Source: Hyphomonadaceae bacterium (GTDB taxonomy: Bacteria > Pseudomonadota > Alphaproteobacteria > Caulobacterales > Aquidulcibacteraceae). From it: a stretch of 64,000 nt of DNA. The first letter of the stretch is position 1. The number at the start of each line of letters is the position of its first letter. Positions 16,960-27,609 of this stretch are shown here, in pieces. The notes beneath the pieces were generated by a model. The model ran no database searches. It saw only the letters and a list, made by a program, of their open reading frames with translations, and was not told the DNA's origin. The position numbers were made by a program, and so were the translations under genes. The DNA is taken from contig JAEUMP010000015.1 in the NCBI GenBank assembly GCA_016791445.1, positions 48,700 to 112,699 of the forward strand, given 5' to 3'.

Positions 16960-18090
16960 CTAAACCCGCGCACGCACCCAATCGCACACCAGGGACGCCG
17001 CCGCCTCGCGCACGGCGCGCGAGTCCTCGAAGTAGTGTGCGCCAGGGATGATCTCGATCGACTTTTGCGTGGAGCCGAGGCTGTCGAAGATCACGCGCGC
17101 ATCACTGGGAAAGACGCCCGTGTCTGCATCGCCCTGGATGACGACGGCCGGAACCTTGATCTTGGCGAGATGCGGCGCGCCCTTGCAGGGCGACGTTTCG
17201 AGGCTCCACATGTTCAGCCATGTCTTCAGATTGTTCGCGCGGCCGATACTCGGCGTGCGGTTGGCGATGGCGGGATCACCGCGATAGCAGGCGCGCGGCT
17301 TGCGCGCTGACGGATCGATCGAGGGGTCCATGCAGCGCAGATCGCCCCAGCAGCGGAACAGCGGAAACAGCCGGTCGGGAACGCCCGCTTCGTTGAGGCG
17401 CTTCAGTTCGGCCTTCGCCCAGTCGGTGATGCGCTGGTTGCGGGCTTTCTGCGCGGCGCGATACTTCGCGATGAAGTCGGGGGCGTAGGGGGGCTTGTTG
17501 GCGTCGCTGAAGGGGTCCAGATCGGGGTCGGTCGCGACGGGATCGTCTTCGTCGATGACCGATGCGTCCATCCAATCCGTCAGCACTTCAGGGCGGCCCT
17601 GGTGTGCGTTGAAGGAGACGTACAGGTCCGGTTTCTCGAGCGTTTGGTACGCCTCAAGGCCCGCGCCGGTCAGATTGCCGTGCTGCGTCGGCGCGACGGT
17701 CTCCGCGAAATAGGCGCCCATCAGCGACCCGCCGCCGGAATTGCCGAAGATCACCACGTTCTCGACGCCGGCGACTTCGCGCAGCCACTTCACGCCGACG
17801 CCGATATCGATGACGGCGTGTTCGAGCATGAACTGGTCTTCAAAGCCGCGATAGCGCGTGTTCCAGCCGAGGAAGCCGAAACCGCGCGCCGCGATGTAGG
17901 GCGCGATGTAGTGCTCGGCGAAATCCACATTGTAGTGCGTGGCGATGAACGCGGTTTTCGGGCGTTTGCCTTTCGGCGCGTAGTAGATGCCCTGGCAGGG
18001 GTGGCCGCCGGCCTGGATGCGCGGCGCCGTTGCGGATGTTCGCCCTATGAAGGTCGTGTCGATCTGGGCAAGGAGGTCAGTGTCGTCCAT
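16960..18090 (-). CDS. Alpha/beta-hydrolase
   Basis: 376 aa, cytoplasmic (no signal peptide). The nucleophile elbow VVIFGNSGGGSLMGAYFAE places the catalytic serine in GNSGGGS. An early strand (KTAFIATHYNVDFAEHY) and late VPAVVIQGDADTGVFPSDA, then IPGAHYFED, provide the probable acid and histidine. It resembles uncharacterised hydrolases in catabolic clusters; the substrate is unknown. It lies between two MarR genes and is divergent from the second, with about 126 bp between them where both promoters must lie. Confidence 0.85.
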   Translation of the reverse strand: MDDTDLLAQIDTTFIGRTSATAPRIQAGGHPCQGIYYAPKGKRPKTAFIATHYNVDFAEHYIAPYIAARGFGFLGWNTRYRGFEDQFMLEHAVIDIGVGVKWLREVAGVENVVIFGNSGGGSLMGAYFAETVAPTQHGNLTGAGLEAYQTLEKPDLYVSFNAHQGRPEVLTDWMDASVIDEDDPVATDPDLDPFSDANKPPYAPDFIAKYRAAQKARNQRITDWAKAELKRLNEAGVPDRLFPLFRCWGDLRCMDPSIDPSARKPRACYRGDPAIANRTPSIGRANNLKTWLNMWSLETSPCKGAPHLAKIKVPAVVIQGDADTGVFPSDARVIFDSLGSTQKSIEIIPGAHYFEDSRAVREAAASLVCDWVRARV

Positions 18091-18216
18091 GGAGCGTTTC
18101 CTGCTTTCTTTATTGTCCGGGCGCCGATCGTTCGGCAGTGAAGTATCGGGATGCGTTGCGGCGGGTGCGTCTCGCCCTTAGGATCGACCCTCGGGTTCGA
18201 ATGTGTGGAGATACCG

Positions 18217-18672
18217 GTGGCGGACGGCGCAGGCGCGAAGGCGCGTACATCTCCCCTCGAAGGCAGCATCGGATATCTCATCCGTGATACGCAGCGTCTC
18301 ATCGCGCGCCGGCTGCAGGAAAAGATCGAACGCTACGGACTCGGTCTCGGCCAATGGTACATGTTGCGGGTGCTGTGGGTCGAGGACGGTCTGACGCAGC
18401 GGGAACTCAGCACGCGCATCGGCACGGGTGAGCCTTCCGCCGTGCTCGCCTTGAACGGCCTGCAGGACATGGGACTGATCCGGCGCACCGCGGACCCAAA
18501 TGACGGGCGTCGCAACATCATCCGGCTGACGCCGGCAGGGCGGCGGCTTGGCGTGAAGCTCACCCCGATCGTCGATGAAATGAATGAGGCGATCTGCGCC
18601 GACCTGAACGCGAAGGAACGCGCGACGCTCCGCGCGCTTGTGCTGCGGGTGCGTACGACGCTGGCGCGGTAG
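18217..18672 (+). CDS. MarR-family regulator (2)
   Basis: About 151 aa. A MarR winged helix is clear: LGQWYMLRVLWVEDGLTQRE, LSTRIGTGEPSAVLALNGLQ and the wing RTADPNDGRRNIIRLTPAG. GTG 18217 with GTGGAG 7-12 nt upstream is preferred; the longer frame from 18151 adds an untypical cysteine-rich leader. It directly precedes the acyl-CoA ligase operon, and a 16-bp palindrome between them is a likely binding site. It is similar in layout to the MarR at 30371-30868. Confidence 0.88.
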   Translation: MADGAGAKARTSPLEGSIGYLIRDTQRLIARRLQEKIERYGLGLGQWYMLRVLWVEDGLTQRELSTRIGTGEPSAVLALNGLQDMGLIRRTADPNDGRRNIIRLTPAGRRLGVKLTPIVDEMNEAICADLNAKERATLRALVLRVRTTLAR

Positions 18673-18725
18673 GCTGAACCGGTGATGTCGACCGCACGAC
18701 AAGCGTCTTCCCCCGTCCTATTAAG

Positions 18726-18741
18726 TTCGTTATCTAACGAA
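18726..18741. promoter_or_regulatory. Palindromic MarR-type operator upstream of the acyl-CoA ligase operon
   Basis: TTCGTTATCTAACGAA is a perfect inverted repeat (7-bp arms, 2-bp spacer), a size typical of MarR operators. It lies in an AT-rich pocket between MarR (2) and the acyl-CoA ligase. The 10-mer TCTAACGAAT at its right half occurs again at 23631-23640. Confidence 0.6.
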
Positions 18742-18821
18742 TAGTACCGGGACGCGGCGATGCGGTCCAGTAGGGACGGTCTTGCTCATGGGGCGGGCCG
18801 CCAGGAAGCGGGAGTGAGGCG

Positions 18822-20431
<1,610 letters not shown>

Positions 20432-20435
<4 letters not shown>

Positions 20436-21151
20436 TCGATCTCCACCATGTGATGACGCCGAACGGCCACAAGGTGAAGATCATGCTGGAGGAAGCGGCG
20501 CTCCCCTACACCGTCATCGCCTACAACATGCTGGAAGGCGACCACCTCACGCCCGCCTTCCGCCAGATCAATCCGAATGGCCGGTTGCCCGCCATCGTCG
20601 ACAACGAGCCAATCGGCGGCGGCGCGCCGTTCGCCGTTTTCGAGTCCGGCGCCATTCTCATCTATCTTGCTGAAAAGGCGGGCCGTTTCATCCCGAACGA
20701 TCCGCGCGGTCGCAGCGTGTGCCTGCAGTGGTTGATGTGGCAGATGGCTGGACTCGGTCCGATGCACGGGCAGGCGCATCACTTCGTCCGCTACTGTCCC
20801 GAGCAGAACGATTACGGCGTGAACCGCTACATGAACGAAGCGCGCCGTCTGCTCGATGTGATGGATCGCCGGTTGGCGAGCGTCGACTTTCTCGCAGGCG
20901 ACTATTCGATCGCGGACATGTCCTGCTGGCCGTGGATCCGCGCGGTGCGCGCGATCCAGCTCGACGTCGCCGACTGGCCCGCGCTCAAGCGCTGGTACGA
21001 CCGCGTCGGCGACCGGCCCGCCGTGCAGGAAGGCGCGCGCCTGCCTGAGGGGCACTGGCTGACGCAGACTGCACAGACGCGCGTGACGCTGACGCCCGAG
21101 CAATGGTCCAATCTCTTCGGCGAAAACATGCTGAAGAGCGGCGCAAACTGA
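20432..21151 (+). CDS. Glutathione S-transferase (YfcG/Nu-like) 1
   Basis: 239 aa. A thioredoxin-fold N-terminal domain (HHVMTPNGHKVKIMLEE, NPNGRLPAIVDNE, FESGAILIYLAEKAGRF) is joined to the all-helical C-terminal domain (LAGDYSIADMSCWPWIRA). The TPNG..K signature and FESGAI glutathione-binding turn match bacterial Nu-class enzymes with disulfide-reductase or conjugation activity. It overlaps the ligase stop (ATGA) and is followed 11 bp later by an NTF2-like gene. A paralogue lies at 28950-29675. Confidence 0.92.
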
Positions 21152-21162
21152 AGGAGCCTCCC

Positions 21163-21555
21163 ATGCCGGACTCGCCCGACGACATCCGAAATCTCGCGAC
21201 ACGATTCTTCGACGCCATCGAGAAGGGTGATGTCGATACAGTCGCCGCGACCTACGCGGACGATGTCGCCGTCTGGCACAACACGGACCAGCTGGAGAAC
21301 ACCAAGGCCGAGAATGTCGAGACGCTCAAAGGCATGGTGAAGTTCTCGAAATTCCGCACCTACACCAACCGTCGCCTCGAGGTATTTCCGGGCGGGTTCG
21401 TGCAGCAGCACGTGCTCGAGGCGGAGGGGCTGAGCGGCTACAGGCTTTCCCTGCCGGCCTGCATCATCTGCGCCGTATCGAATGGAAAGATCACGCGGCT
21501 GGACGAGTATTTCGACTCTGCCGTCGTCAACGCCTGGCGCGCCAACAGAGGCTGA
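21163..21555 (+). CDS. NTF2-like (SnoaL / limonene-epoxide-hydrolase-like) protein
   Basis: 130 aa with the NTF2-like cone fold pattern: an N-terminal helix (DIRNLATRFFDAIEKGD), YADDVAVWHNTD, and a beta-rich C-terminus (GGFVQQHVLEAEG, CAVSNGKITRLDEYFDS). Such proteins act as small isomerases, epoxide hydrolases or dehydratases. ATG 21163 has AAGGAG at 21151-21156 and follows GST 1 closely. Its position between GST and SDR genes suggests that it handles an intermediate of the same pathway. Confidence 0.85.
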   Translation: MPDSPDDIRNLATRFFDAIEKGDVDTVAATYADDVAVWHNTDQLENTKAENVETLKGMVKFSKFRTYTNRRLEVFPGGFVQQHVLEAEGLSGYRLSLPACIICAVSNGKITRLDEYFDSAVVNAWRANRG

Positions 21556-21560
21556 ACGCC

Positions 21561-22340
21561 ATGATCATCAGCGGCAAGGTTGCGCTCATCACAGGCGCCG
21601 GCAGCGGAATCGGCCGGGCGACGGCGGTTGCGCTGGCGCAGAAGGGCGCGGCCCGCATCTGGATCGTTGACCGTGACGACGCGGGCGCGCGGGAGACCGC
21701 CGCCCTCGTCGCCGCGTCCGGCGCGGAGGGAATCGTCCGCATTGTCGATGTCGCCGATACGGCGGCGCTCACGGGCGTGTTTGAAGAGGCGGCGCGGGCG
21801 GGCGGCCTCGACATCGTCTTCAACAATGCCGGAGTTCTCGTCGGGCGGGAGCTCTTTCCGGAAACATCGCTGGCGCGCTTGCAGGCGATCATCGCCGTGA
21901 ACATCACCGCCGTCGTCCTCGGCACGCAACTCGCGATTTCGCAGATGTCGCCGCGTGGCGGCGGCGTGGTGATCAATACCGGCTCCACCACCGCCTTCCA
22001 TTCGCGACACCGCGACTATCTCTATGCGGCGACAAAGGCGGCGGTCGTCTCGTTCTCCGCCTCGTGCGCGCCGCTGTTCGAAACCACCGGCGTGCGCGTC
22101 AATGCGGTGCTTCCCGGCCTGGTGAATACCCCCATCCTGCTCGCCACGGGCGATGGCCAACTGGCGGACTACATGCACCCGATTCTCGCAAACAACGTCG
22201 CGCTGGCGCCGGAAGACATTGCCCGCGGCGTCATCGCATTGATCGAGGACGACACGCGCATAGGCGAGCAACTCGTGGTGTCGGCAGGTCCCGCGAGCGC
22301 GGCGGCCTTCGACCAGAGCCGCATCCGCGTCTTCGGCTAG
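21561..22340 (+). CDS. Short-chain dehydrogenase/reductase 1
   Basis: 259 aa, classical SDR. The cofactor motif TGAGSGIG (11-18), NNAG (88-91), catalytic Ser in NTGSTTAFHS and Y155-x3-K159 are visible. D37-R38 after the second strand favours NAD. It is the last gene of the ligase/GST/NTF2/SDR operon, and its stop shares CTAG with the convergent FMN reductase gene. It would oxidise or reduce a hydroxyl/keto group of the ligase product; the substrate is unknown. Confidence 0.92.
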   Translation: MIISGKVALITGAGSGIGRATAVALAQKGAARIWIVDRDDAGARETAALVAASGAEGIVRIVDVADTAALTGVFEEAARAGGLDIVFNNAGVLVGRELFPETSLARLQAIIAVNITAVVLGTQLAISQMSPRGGGVVINTGSTTAFHSRHRDYLYAATKAAVVSFSASCAPLFETTGVRVNAVLPGLVNTPILLATGDGQLADYMHPILANNVALAPEDIARGVIALIEDDTRIGEQLVVSAGPASAAAFDQSRIRVFG

Positions 22341-22924
22341 GCGTTCAGCCTCGGACTCAGCGCCGTCGCCATTCGCACGACGCGTTTGACCATCACCGGG
22401 AGCAGTTGCGCGGGCATGGGATCGGTCAGCGCCGGTCCGTCGAACGCCTTCGTCGCCAGCGGCACGAGAATGTTCTCCGTCGCGACGACCGTCTGGATGG
22501 TGCCGAGAATCTGGCGCAGCTGGATGATGCCGCGCAGGCCGCCGAAGGGGCTGATCGAGGCCGACATCACACCCGCCACCTTGCCGCGAAACGCTGCGAG
22601 CGTCGTCATCGGTTGTCCGGGACTCGGGCGTGAAGCCCAGTCGATCGCATTCTTGAGGACGCCGGTGACGCCGCCATTGTACTCCGGCGATGCGATCAGG
22701 AATCCGTCGTGCGCAATGAACAGGTCGCGTAGGGCTGCGGCCCCTTCCGGAAAGGCGTGCGCTTCGAGGTCCTCGTCATAGAGCGGCAGGGCGAAGTCCT
22801 TCAGGCGGATTTCCGTCACCTCGGCGCCGGCGTCGCGCGCATGCTGCGCGGCGATGTCGACGAGGCGCTGGTTGAAGGAGCCGGCGCGGGTGCTGCCGGA
22901 GAACGCCAGAAGTCTTGCCGTCAC
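22337..22924 (-). CDS. NADPH-dependent FMN reductase
   Basis: 195 aa flavodoxin-like protein. The FMN phosphate loop LAFSGSTRAGSFNQRL (residues 6-21) and SPEYNGGVTGVLKNAIDW are diagnostic of the NADPH-dependent FMN reductase/azoreductase family; GKVAGVMSASISPFGG supports it. It could supply reduced flavin to a monooxygenase or reduce quinones formed from aromatic substrates. It is followed upstream (same strand, 30 bp) by the VOC gene, so the two form a minus-strand operon. Confidence 0.92.
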   Translation of the reverse strand: MTARLLAFSGSTRAGSFNQRLVDIAAQHARDAGAEVTEIRLKDFALPLYDEDLEAHAFPEGAAALRDLFIAHDGFLIASPEYNGGVTGVLKNAIDWASRPSPGQPMTTLAAFRGKVAGVMSASISPFGGLRGIIQLRQILGTIQTVVATENILVPLATKAFDGPALTDPMPAQLLPVMVKRVVRMATALSPRLNA

Positions 22925-22954
22925 GCGCGCCTCCGTCTGCGGGGTTGTCGCAGA

Positions 22955-23545
22955 TCAGCTAGCGCGTTTTCCGGCGGGCGTCAGCACGGATGGATCGCGG
23001 ACGCCTGACGCCGTCATCGGCGCGTGGGAGACATCCTTGTCGGTCAGCGGCCGCGTCCACGATGCGAACTCGAGACATACGCCATCCGGATCAAAGAAAT
23101 ACATCGAGCGGACATAGACATCGTCGGTGACCGTGTCGCTGCTCTGCGTCGGCGAATTGTCGTGGTTGAAGATGCGGGTGACATCGACGCCCTTGGCGAT
23201 CAACTTGCGGTGATATTCGTCGAACTTCTCAGCCGGCACATCGAAGGCGATGTGGTTCATGGAGCCGTGTGCGCTCGTGATCTTGCCGCGCGTGGGCAGG
23301 CTGGCCGGCGCCGAGTGGCCGGGCGCGCCGGCGGGGGCGTCGGGAAACCAGAAAAAGGCGAGGGAATCGCCGTTGCCGATGTCGAAGAAGAAGTGCTGAC
23401 CGCGGTCGCCCGGCAGGTCGATGGTCTTGGTCAGCGGCATGCCCAGGACGTCGCGATAGAACGCGACCGTACGCGCCATGTCCGAGCAGACGAGCGCCAG
23501 GTGATTGACGCCCCGGATTTCGAATTCGGAGTTTTCGCGCGCCAT
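22955..23545 (-). CDS. VOC-superfamily (glyoxalase/extradiol-dioxygenase-like) protein 1
   Basis: 196 aa. One beta-alpha-beta-beta-beta module starts RGVNHLALVCSDMARTVAFY, the second HGSMNHIAFDVPAEKFDEY. His residues in NHLAL and the FFDPDGVCLEFAS glutamate are the usual metal ligands. VOC members include glyoxalases, extradiol dioxygenases and fosfomycin-type glutathione transferases. A close paralogue lies at 29761-30348. The upstream region (23546-23760) is shared with divergent TonB receptor 2 and carries a TCTAACGAAT half site. Confidence 0.88.
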   Translation of the reverse strand: MARENSEFEIRGVNHLALVCSDMARTVAFYRDVLGMPLTKTIDLPGDRGQHFFFDIGNGDSLAFFWFPDAPAGAPGHSAPASLPTRGKITSAHGSMNHIAFDVPAEKFDEYHRKLIAKGVDVTRIFNHDNSPTQSSDTVTDDVYVRSMYFFDPDGVCLEFASWTRPLTDKDVSHAPMTASGVRDPSVLTPAGKRAS

Positions 23546-23630
23546 TTTCGCCTCCTGCGGCGCCTCCGGCGACCTCGCCCGGCGCTTCTGATCGTGCCAT
23601 CGGGATCACACGGCCCGAAATTCTTACTAT

Positions 23631-23640
23631 TCTAACGAAT
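23631..23640. promoter_or_regulatory. MarR-type half site between VOC 1 and TonB receptor 2
   Basis: TCTAACGAAT here is identical to the right half (18733-18742) of the palindrome before the acyl-CoA ligase. The left half is imperfect (ATTCTTA at 23620-23630 region). It sits in the divergent promoter region and could make the receptor and VOC operons part of the same MarR regulon. Confidence 0.4.
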
Positions 23641-23759
23641 GATCGCCAAAAACGTCAAATGGTTTGAACAAATGGCTGGACAAACCCGCCCGGCCGCTGA
23701 CATCCTCACCGCAAATACGCGGATCGCGCATGGCGCGCCGCGAGAGGGGAGGACTAACG

Positions 23760-26411
23760 ATGCAGTCAGATCGCAGCAGTGCGCGTACGATGCAGGGCGC
23801 CTTCTGGGCGATGGCGCTGGCGAGCGCCTCCGCATTCGCGCTCGTCATGGGCGGGGCCGCGAACGCCCAGGAAGCCGCCGGCGGTTCCGCCGCCGAAGCC
23901 GACGAACTGGTCGTCACGGGCAGTTACATTCGCCGCGCCGTCAGCGACACGCCGACGCCGGTTTCCGTGATCGGCACGGATGAGCTGAACGCGCAGGGCA
24001 TTCTCGGCGCCGACTATCTCTTCAAGAACCTGCCGATGGCGAACGGCGCGCGCTCGACGCCGGACAACACCAATTCCCCCTTCCAGCTCGGCATGGGCAA
24101 CATCAACCTGCGCGGTCTCGGCGTTTCGTCGACTCTCACGCTGATCAACGGACGTCGCCAGGTCGTGTCGCCGGTGCCGCTCGATGACGGGTCGAGCTTC
24201 GTCGACATCAACGTCATCCCGATGGTGATGCTTGAGCGTCTCGAAATCCTGCAGGACGGCGGCGCGGCGCTGTATGGATCGGATGCGGTCGCAGGTGTCG
24301 CCAACTTCATCATGCGTGAAAAGTTCGACGGCGCACGCGTCACGGCGTCGTACCAGACGACCACGGAGAGCGATCAGGAAGACATCAATCTCGGCTTCGT
24401 CGGCGGGCTGTCGGGCGATCGCTGGAATTTCGTCGCCGGCGTGGAGGGGCTTCACCGCACGCCGCTCGGCACACAGGAACGCCAGTTCAGCCGCAACAAG
24501 ATCATATCGTCGCTCGGCATGCCGGGGGCGTTCGGCGTCGGCGGCGTACCGAATATCGATCCGAACTGCACGGCGGCGGGCGGCACGGTGGTGCCCTTCG
24601 GCCCGCCCGGCATCGGCTTCTGCGCGCGCAATCTCTCCGACGCGTTCACCAGCGGCATCATCGTGCCGGAGGACCGCATCCTCGGCTATTCGACGTTCAG
24701 CTATGAGCTGTCGGACACCGCCAAGCTCTATCTGGAAGCCGGCGCGTCCCACAACAGCGTGAAGGTGCACACCTTCCCGTCCTACTCGAACCTTTCCTTC
24801 CCGATCGTGCCGGCGACCAACCCCGGCAACCTCGTCGCCAACGGCGGCTTCGGCGTGCCGGTCACCTATTTCGGCCGCCCGCTGAACCTGCAGAATTCCA
24901 CGATCAACGAACAGCGGCGCCGTTCGAACCAGTACCGCATCGTCGGCGGCGTGGAGGGTCAGTTCGCCGGGGACTGGACGTACGACGCGTCCTACACCTA
25001 CGCGCAGCAACTCTACTCGGCGACCAATATCCGCGACACGCTGTCGGATCGCTTCATCGCCGCGCTCAACGGCGTCGGCGGGCCGAACAACAACCAGTAC
25101 TTCAATCCCTTCGGTTCCTCGCTCGTCAATCCGGCGCTTGCCAACGATCCAGCGGTGCTCGCTGATTTCACGGCCGAGGCCTGGCGCAACTACAAATCGA
25201 GCCTGCATTCGGTCGACGCGGTCTTCACCGGCTCCGTCGGGCAACTCGCGGGCGGCCCCATCGGCGTCGCGGCGGGTGTCCAGTTCCGGCACGAGACACT
25301 CGATTTCAAGAGTGATCTCAACCAGAGCTCCGGCCGGTTCGTCTTCCTGTTCTCCGGCGCCGACCTCGGCGTGGACCGCACCTCCTACGCGGCGTTCGGC
25401 GAAGTCTCCCTCCCGGTGGCGGAAAACGCCGAAGTGCTGCTGCAGGCGCGCTATGAGCATTATGACGCCGGCATCGGCGGTTCGCTGAACCCCAAGATCG
25501 CCCTGCGCTGGAAGCCGCTGGACGGTCTCGTCTTGCGCGCCAATGCAGGCACCAGCTTCCGCGCGCCGTCGCTGTCGCAGACATCGTCGATCTCCACGAT
25601 CAACACCGCCATCGCCGACCCGCTGAACCCGAGCATTATTCCCTTCTTCAACCAGGTGCTCAGCGTGCCGGGCGCGGGACTGGAGCCGGAAACCGCGGTC
25701 AACATGGGCGCGGGCTTCCTGTGGACGCCGGTGAGCGGTCTCGACATCTCGCTCGACTACTGGCGCTACGATTACTCGGATCTCATCGTGAAGGAGAGTG
25801 CGCAGGCCATCGTCAGCGCCAATCCCAACGATCCGCGCATCATCCGTCAGGGCGGTTCGCCCACAGGCCTCATCTCGCAAGTGCGCGTGAGCTTCGTGAA
25901 CCAGAACCAGGTGCTGACCGACGGTTTCGACTTCAGCGGTCGCTACCGCACCGATCTCGGCCCGGGCGATATCGATTTCACGCTGCGCGGCACCTACATG
26001 AACCAGTACACGACCGTGATCGGCGGGCGGGAAGTGGACGTCTCCGGACGCCGAAACTTCTCGAACTTCGCGCGCTCGCTGCCGAAGCTGCGGTCGAGCG
26101 CCATCGGAACCTACAACTGGGGCCCGAGCCGGTTCACAGCGACTGTCAACTACATCTCGTCGTATGACGACTTCCGCAACCAGGCGGCGCAGAGCAACCC
26201 GTACGAGATCAAGTCGTTCACGACCTTCGATCTCAGCTACGGCCTAGCCATCGACTCGCTCGGCACGGATTTCTCCGTCGGCGTCCTGAACCTGACGAAC
26301 CTGTCGCCGCCGAACTCGCAGATCAGCAGCGGCGACCTGCAGGGCTTCGACCGCTTCGTGCATGATCCGCGCGGGCGCATGGTGTTCGCGCGCATGAGCA
26401 AGCAGTTCTAG
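23760..26411 (+). CDS. TonB-dependent receptor 2
   Basis: 883 aa. A signal peptide (about 1-36, ending AANAQ), TonB box (ADELVVTGSYI), plug (LFKNLPMANG, LINGRRQVV, LERLEILQDGGAALYGSDAV) and a large beta-barrel with NAGTSFRAPSLSQ, ending in MSKQF. ATG 23760 has GGGAGG 7-12 nt upstream and starts the signal peptide; the longer frame from 23664 lacks one. It is divergent from VOC 1/FMN reductase and precedes the Rieske/MFS/GST/VOC genes, so it probably imports the substrate of that pathway. It is only distantly similar to receptor 1. Confidence 0.95.
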   Translation: MQSDRSSARTMQGAFWAMALASASAFALVMGGAANAQEAAGGSAAEADELVVTGSYIRRAVSDTPTPVSVIGTDELNAQGILGADYLFKNLPMANGARSTPDNTNSPFQLGMGNINLRGLGVSSTLTLINGRRQVVSPVPLDDGSSFVDINVIPMVMLERLEILQDGGAALYGSDAVAGVANFIMREKFDGARVTASYQTTTESDQEDINLGFVGGLSGDRWNFVAGVEGLHRTPLGTQERQFSRNKIISSLGMPGAFGVGGVPNIDPNCTAAGGTVVPFGPPGIGFCARNLSDAFTSGIIVPEDRILGYSTFSYELSDTAKLYLEAGASHNSVKVHTFPSYSNLSFPIVPATNPGNLVANGGFGVPVTYFGRPLNLQNSTINEQRRRSNQYRIVGGVEGQFAGDWTYDASYTYAQQLYSATNIRDTLSDRFIAALNGVGGPNNNQYFNPFGSSLVNPALANDPAVLADFTAEAWRNYKSSLHSVDAVFTGSVGQLAGGPIGVAAGVQFRHETLDFKSDLNQSSGRFVFLFSGADLGVDRTSYAAFGEVSLPVAENAEVLLQARYEHYDAGIGGSLNPKIALRWKPLDGLVLRANAGTSFRAPSLSQTSSISTINTAIADPLNPSIIPFFNQVLSVPGAGLEPETAVNMGAGFLWTPVSGLDISLDYWRYDYSDLIVKESAQAIVSANPNDPRIIRQGGSPTGLISQVRVSFVNQNQVLTDGFDFSGRYRTDLGPGDIDFTLRGTYMNQYTTVIGGREVDVSGRRNFSNFARSLPKLRSSAIGTYNWGPSRFTATVNYISSYDDFRNQAAQSNPYEIKSFTTFDLSYGLAIDSLGTDFSVGVLNLTNLSPPNSQISSGDLQGFDRFVHDPRGRMVFARMSKQF

Positions 26412-26440
26412 TCGCGCAGCGCCTGTCGCATCGACCTGAA

Positions 26441-26472
26441 GGGCGGGCGGTTTCTCCGGAGGCCGTCCGCCC
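26441..26472 (+). terminator. Hairpin after TonB receptor 2
   Basis: GGGCGGGCGG (26441-26450) pairs with CCGTCCGCCC (26463-26472), 10 bp including one G-U, with a 12-nt loop. There is no T-run. It lies between the receptor stop and the Rieske gene and may attenuate read-through. Confidence 0.4.
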
Positions 26473-26505
26473 ATCGTCGTCTCTCGAGGTGGAGGGGAGC
26501 AGTCC

Positions 26506-27603
26506 ATGGCCGACACCACAGGAAGCGCCGCGGAAGAGGCTGTCGGCGCGAAGGGCGTGGGCATGGCGGGGCGCGACACGCCGCTCATCCGCCAGTGCTG
26601 GTACGTTGCGGCCTTCGCGGACGAAGTCACCCGCACGCCGATGCGTCGGACGATCCTCGAACGCGACATCGTCCTCTACCGCAAGGAAGACGGCGTCGCC
26701 GTCGCCCTGCAGAACCGCTGCGCGCATCGCTCCTATCCGCTGCATTCGGGCAAACTCTCGGGCGACCGGATCGTGTGCGGCTACCATGGCTTCGAATACG
26801 GACCTGACGGACGCTGCGCGCATGTGCCTGCGCTCGGCTTCGCGCCGCCGGCCATTCGTGTGCAGGCCTATCCGCTCGTCGAAGACGGCCCGTTCGTCTG
26901 GATCTGGATGGGCGATCCCGACCGGCCCGACGAGACGGCGCTCGTGCGGCAGGCGTGGTGCGCCGCGCCCGGCTGGACGCATGTGAAGGGCTACATGCAC
27001 ATGCAAGCCAATTATCTCGGCCTGCACGAGAACCTGATGGATCTTTCTCACTTTCCGTTCCTGCATGGCGCCGCCCTCGGTCGCGCCGATCATGCTGCGG
27101 CGAAGCCGAAGGTGCGTGTGGAAGGCGATGTGGTGCACACCTCGGTGATGCATCGCGACGTCGCGGTCTCGCCCGCCTTCCAGGCGGCGACCGGGATGAC
27201 GGCGCCCGTCGATCGCGAGAGCGTGCAGAGCGTGCCGAGCCCGGCAATCCATCTCGGCGCGTCGATCACGACGGACGCGTCCGATCCGCCGCAGCGCCAT
27301 GTGCGCCACATCGTGCATGTGCCCACGCCGGAGTCGCAGACATCCACGCATTATTTCTGGGCCATCGCACGCCACACCGCCATCGACGATCCCGCCATCG
27401 ACGCGGAATCGAAGGCGCTGGGCGAAAAGGCGTTCGCCGAGGACAAGGTCGCGCTCGAGGCGATCGAGGATGTCATCGCGCGTGACCGTCGCAGCGATTT
27501 TCGCGAGAAGATCATCGCCACCGATCACGGGGCGATCCAGGTGCTGCGCGCCTTCGCCCGCATGGCGGCGCGCGAACACGATGACGCGTCCAGGGCGCCA
27601 TAG
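26506..27603 (+). CDS. Rieske-type ring-hydroxylating oxygenase 1
   Basis: 365 aa. The Rieske [2Fe-2S] cluster ligands are C72/H74 (RCAHRSYPLH) and C91/H94 (CGYHGFEY). The mononuclear iron site is D179..H182..H187 in ENLMDLSHFPFLHG. Length and layout match the single-component VanA/dicamba-demethylase type oxygenases, which O-demethylate or hydroxylate aromatic substrates. No ferredoxin reductase gene is adjacent, so electrons must come from elsewhere. It starts an operon with MFS, GST and (86 bp later) VOC genes. Confidence 0.92.
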   Translation: MADTTGSAAEEAVGAKGVGMAGRDTPLIRQCWYVAAFADEVTRTPMRRTILERDIVLYRKEDGVAVALQNRCAHRSYPLHSGKLSGDRIVCGYHGFEYGPDGRCAHVPALGFAPPAIRVQAYPLVEDGPFVWIWMGDPDRPDETALVRQAWCAAPGWTHVKGYMHMQANYLGLHENLMDLSHFPFLHGAALGRADHAAAKPKVRVEGDVVHTSVMHRDVAVSPAFQAATGMTAPVDRESVQSVPSPAIHLGASITTDASDPPQRHVRHIVHVPTPESQTSTHYFWAIARHTAIDDPAIDAESKALGEKAFAEDKVALEAIEDVIARDRRSDFREKIIATDHGAIQVLRAFARMAAREHDDASRAP

Positions 27604-27609
27604 AGAAGG

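Noticed and set aside
18180..18215. GGGTTCGAA as a tRNA T-loop
   Set aside because: No acceptor stem or anticodon arm can be formed around it; it lies in the leader of MarR (2).
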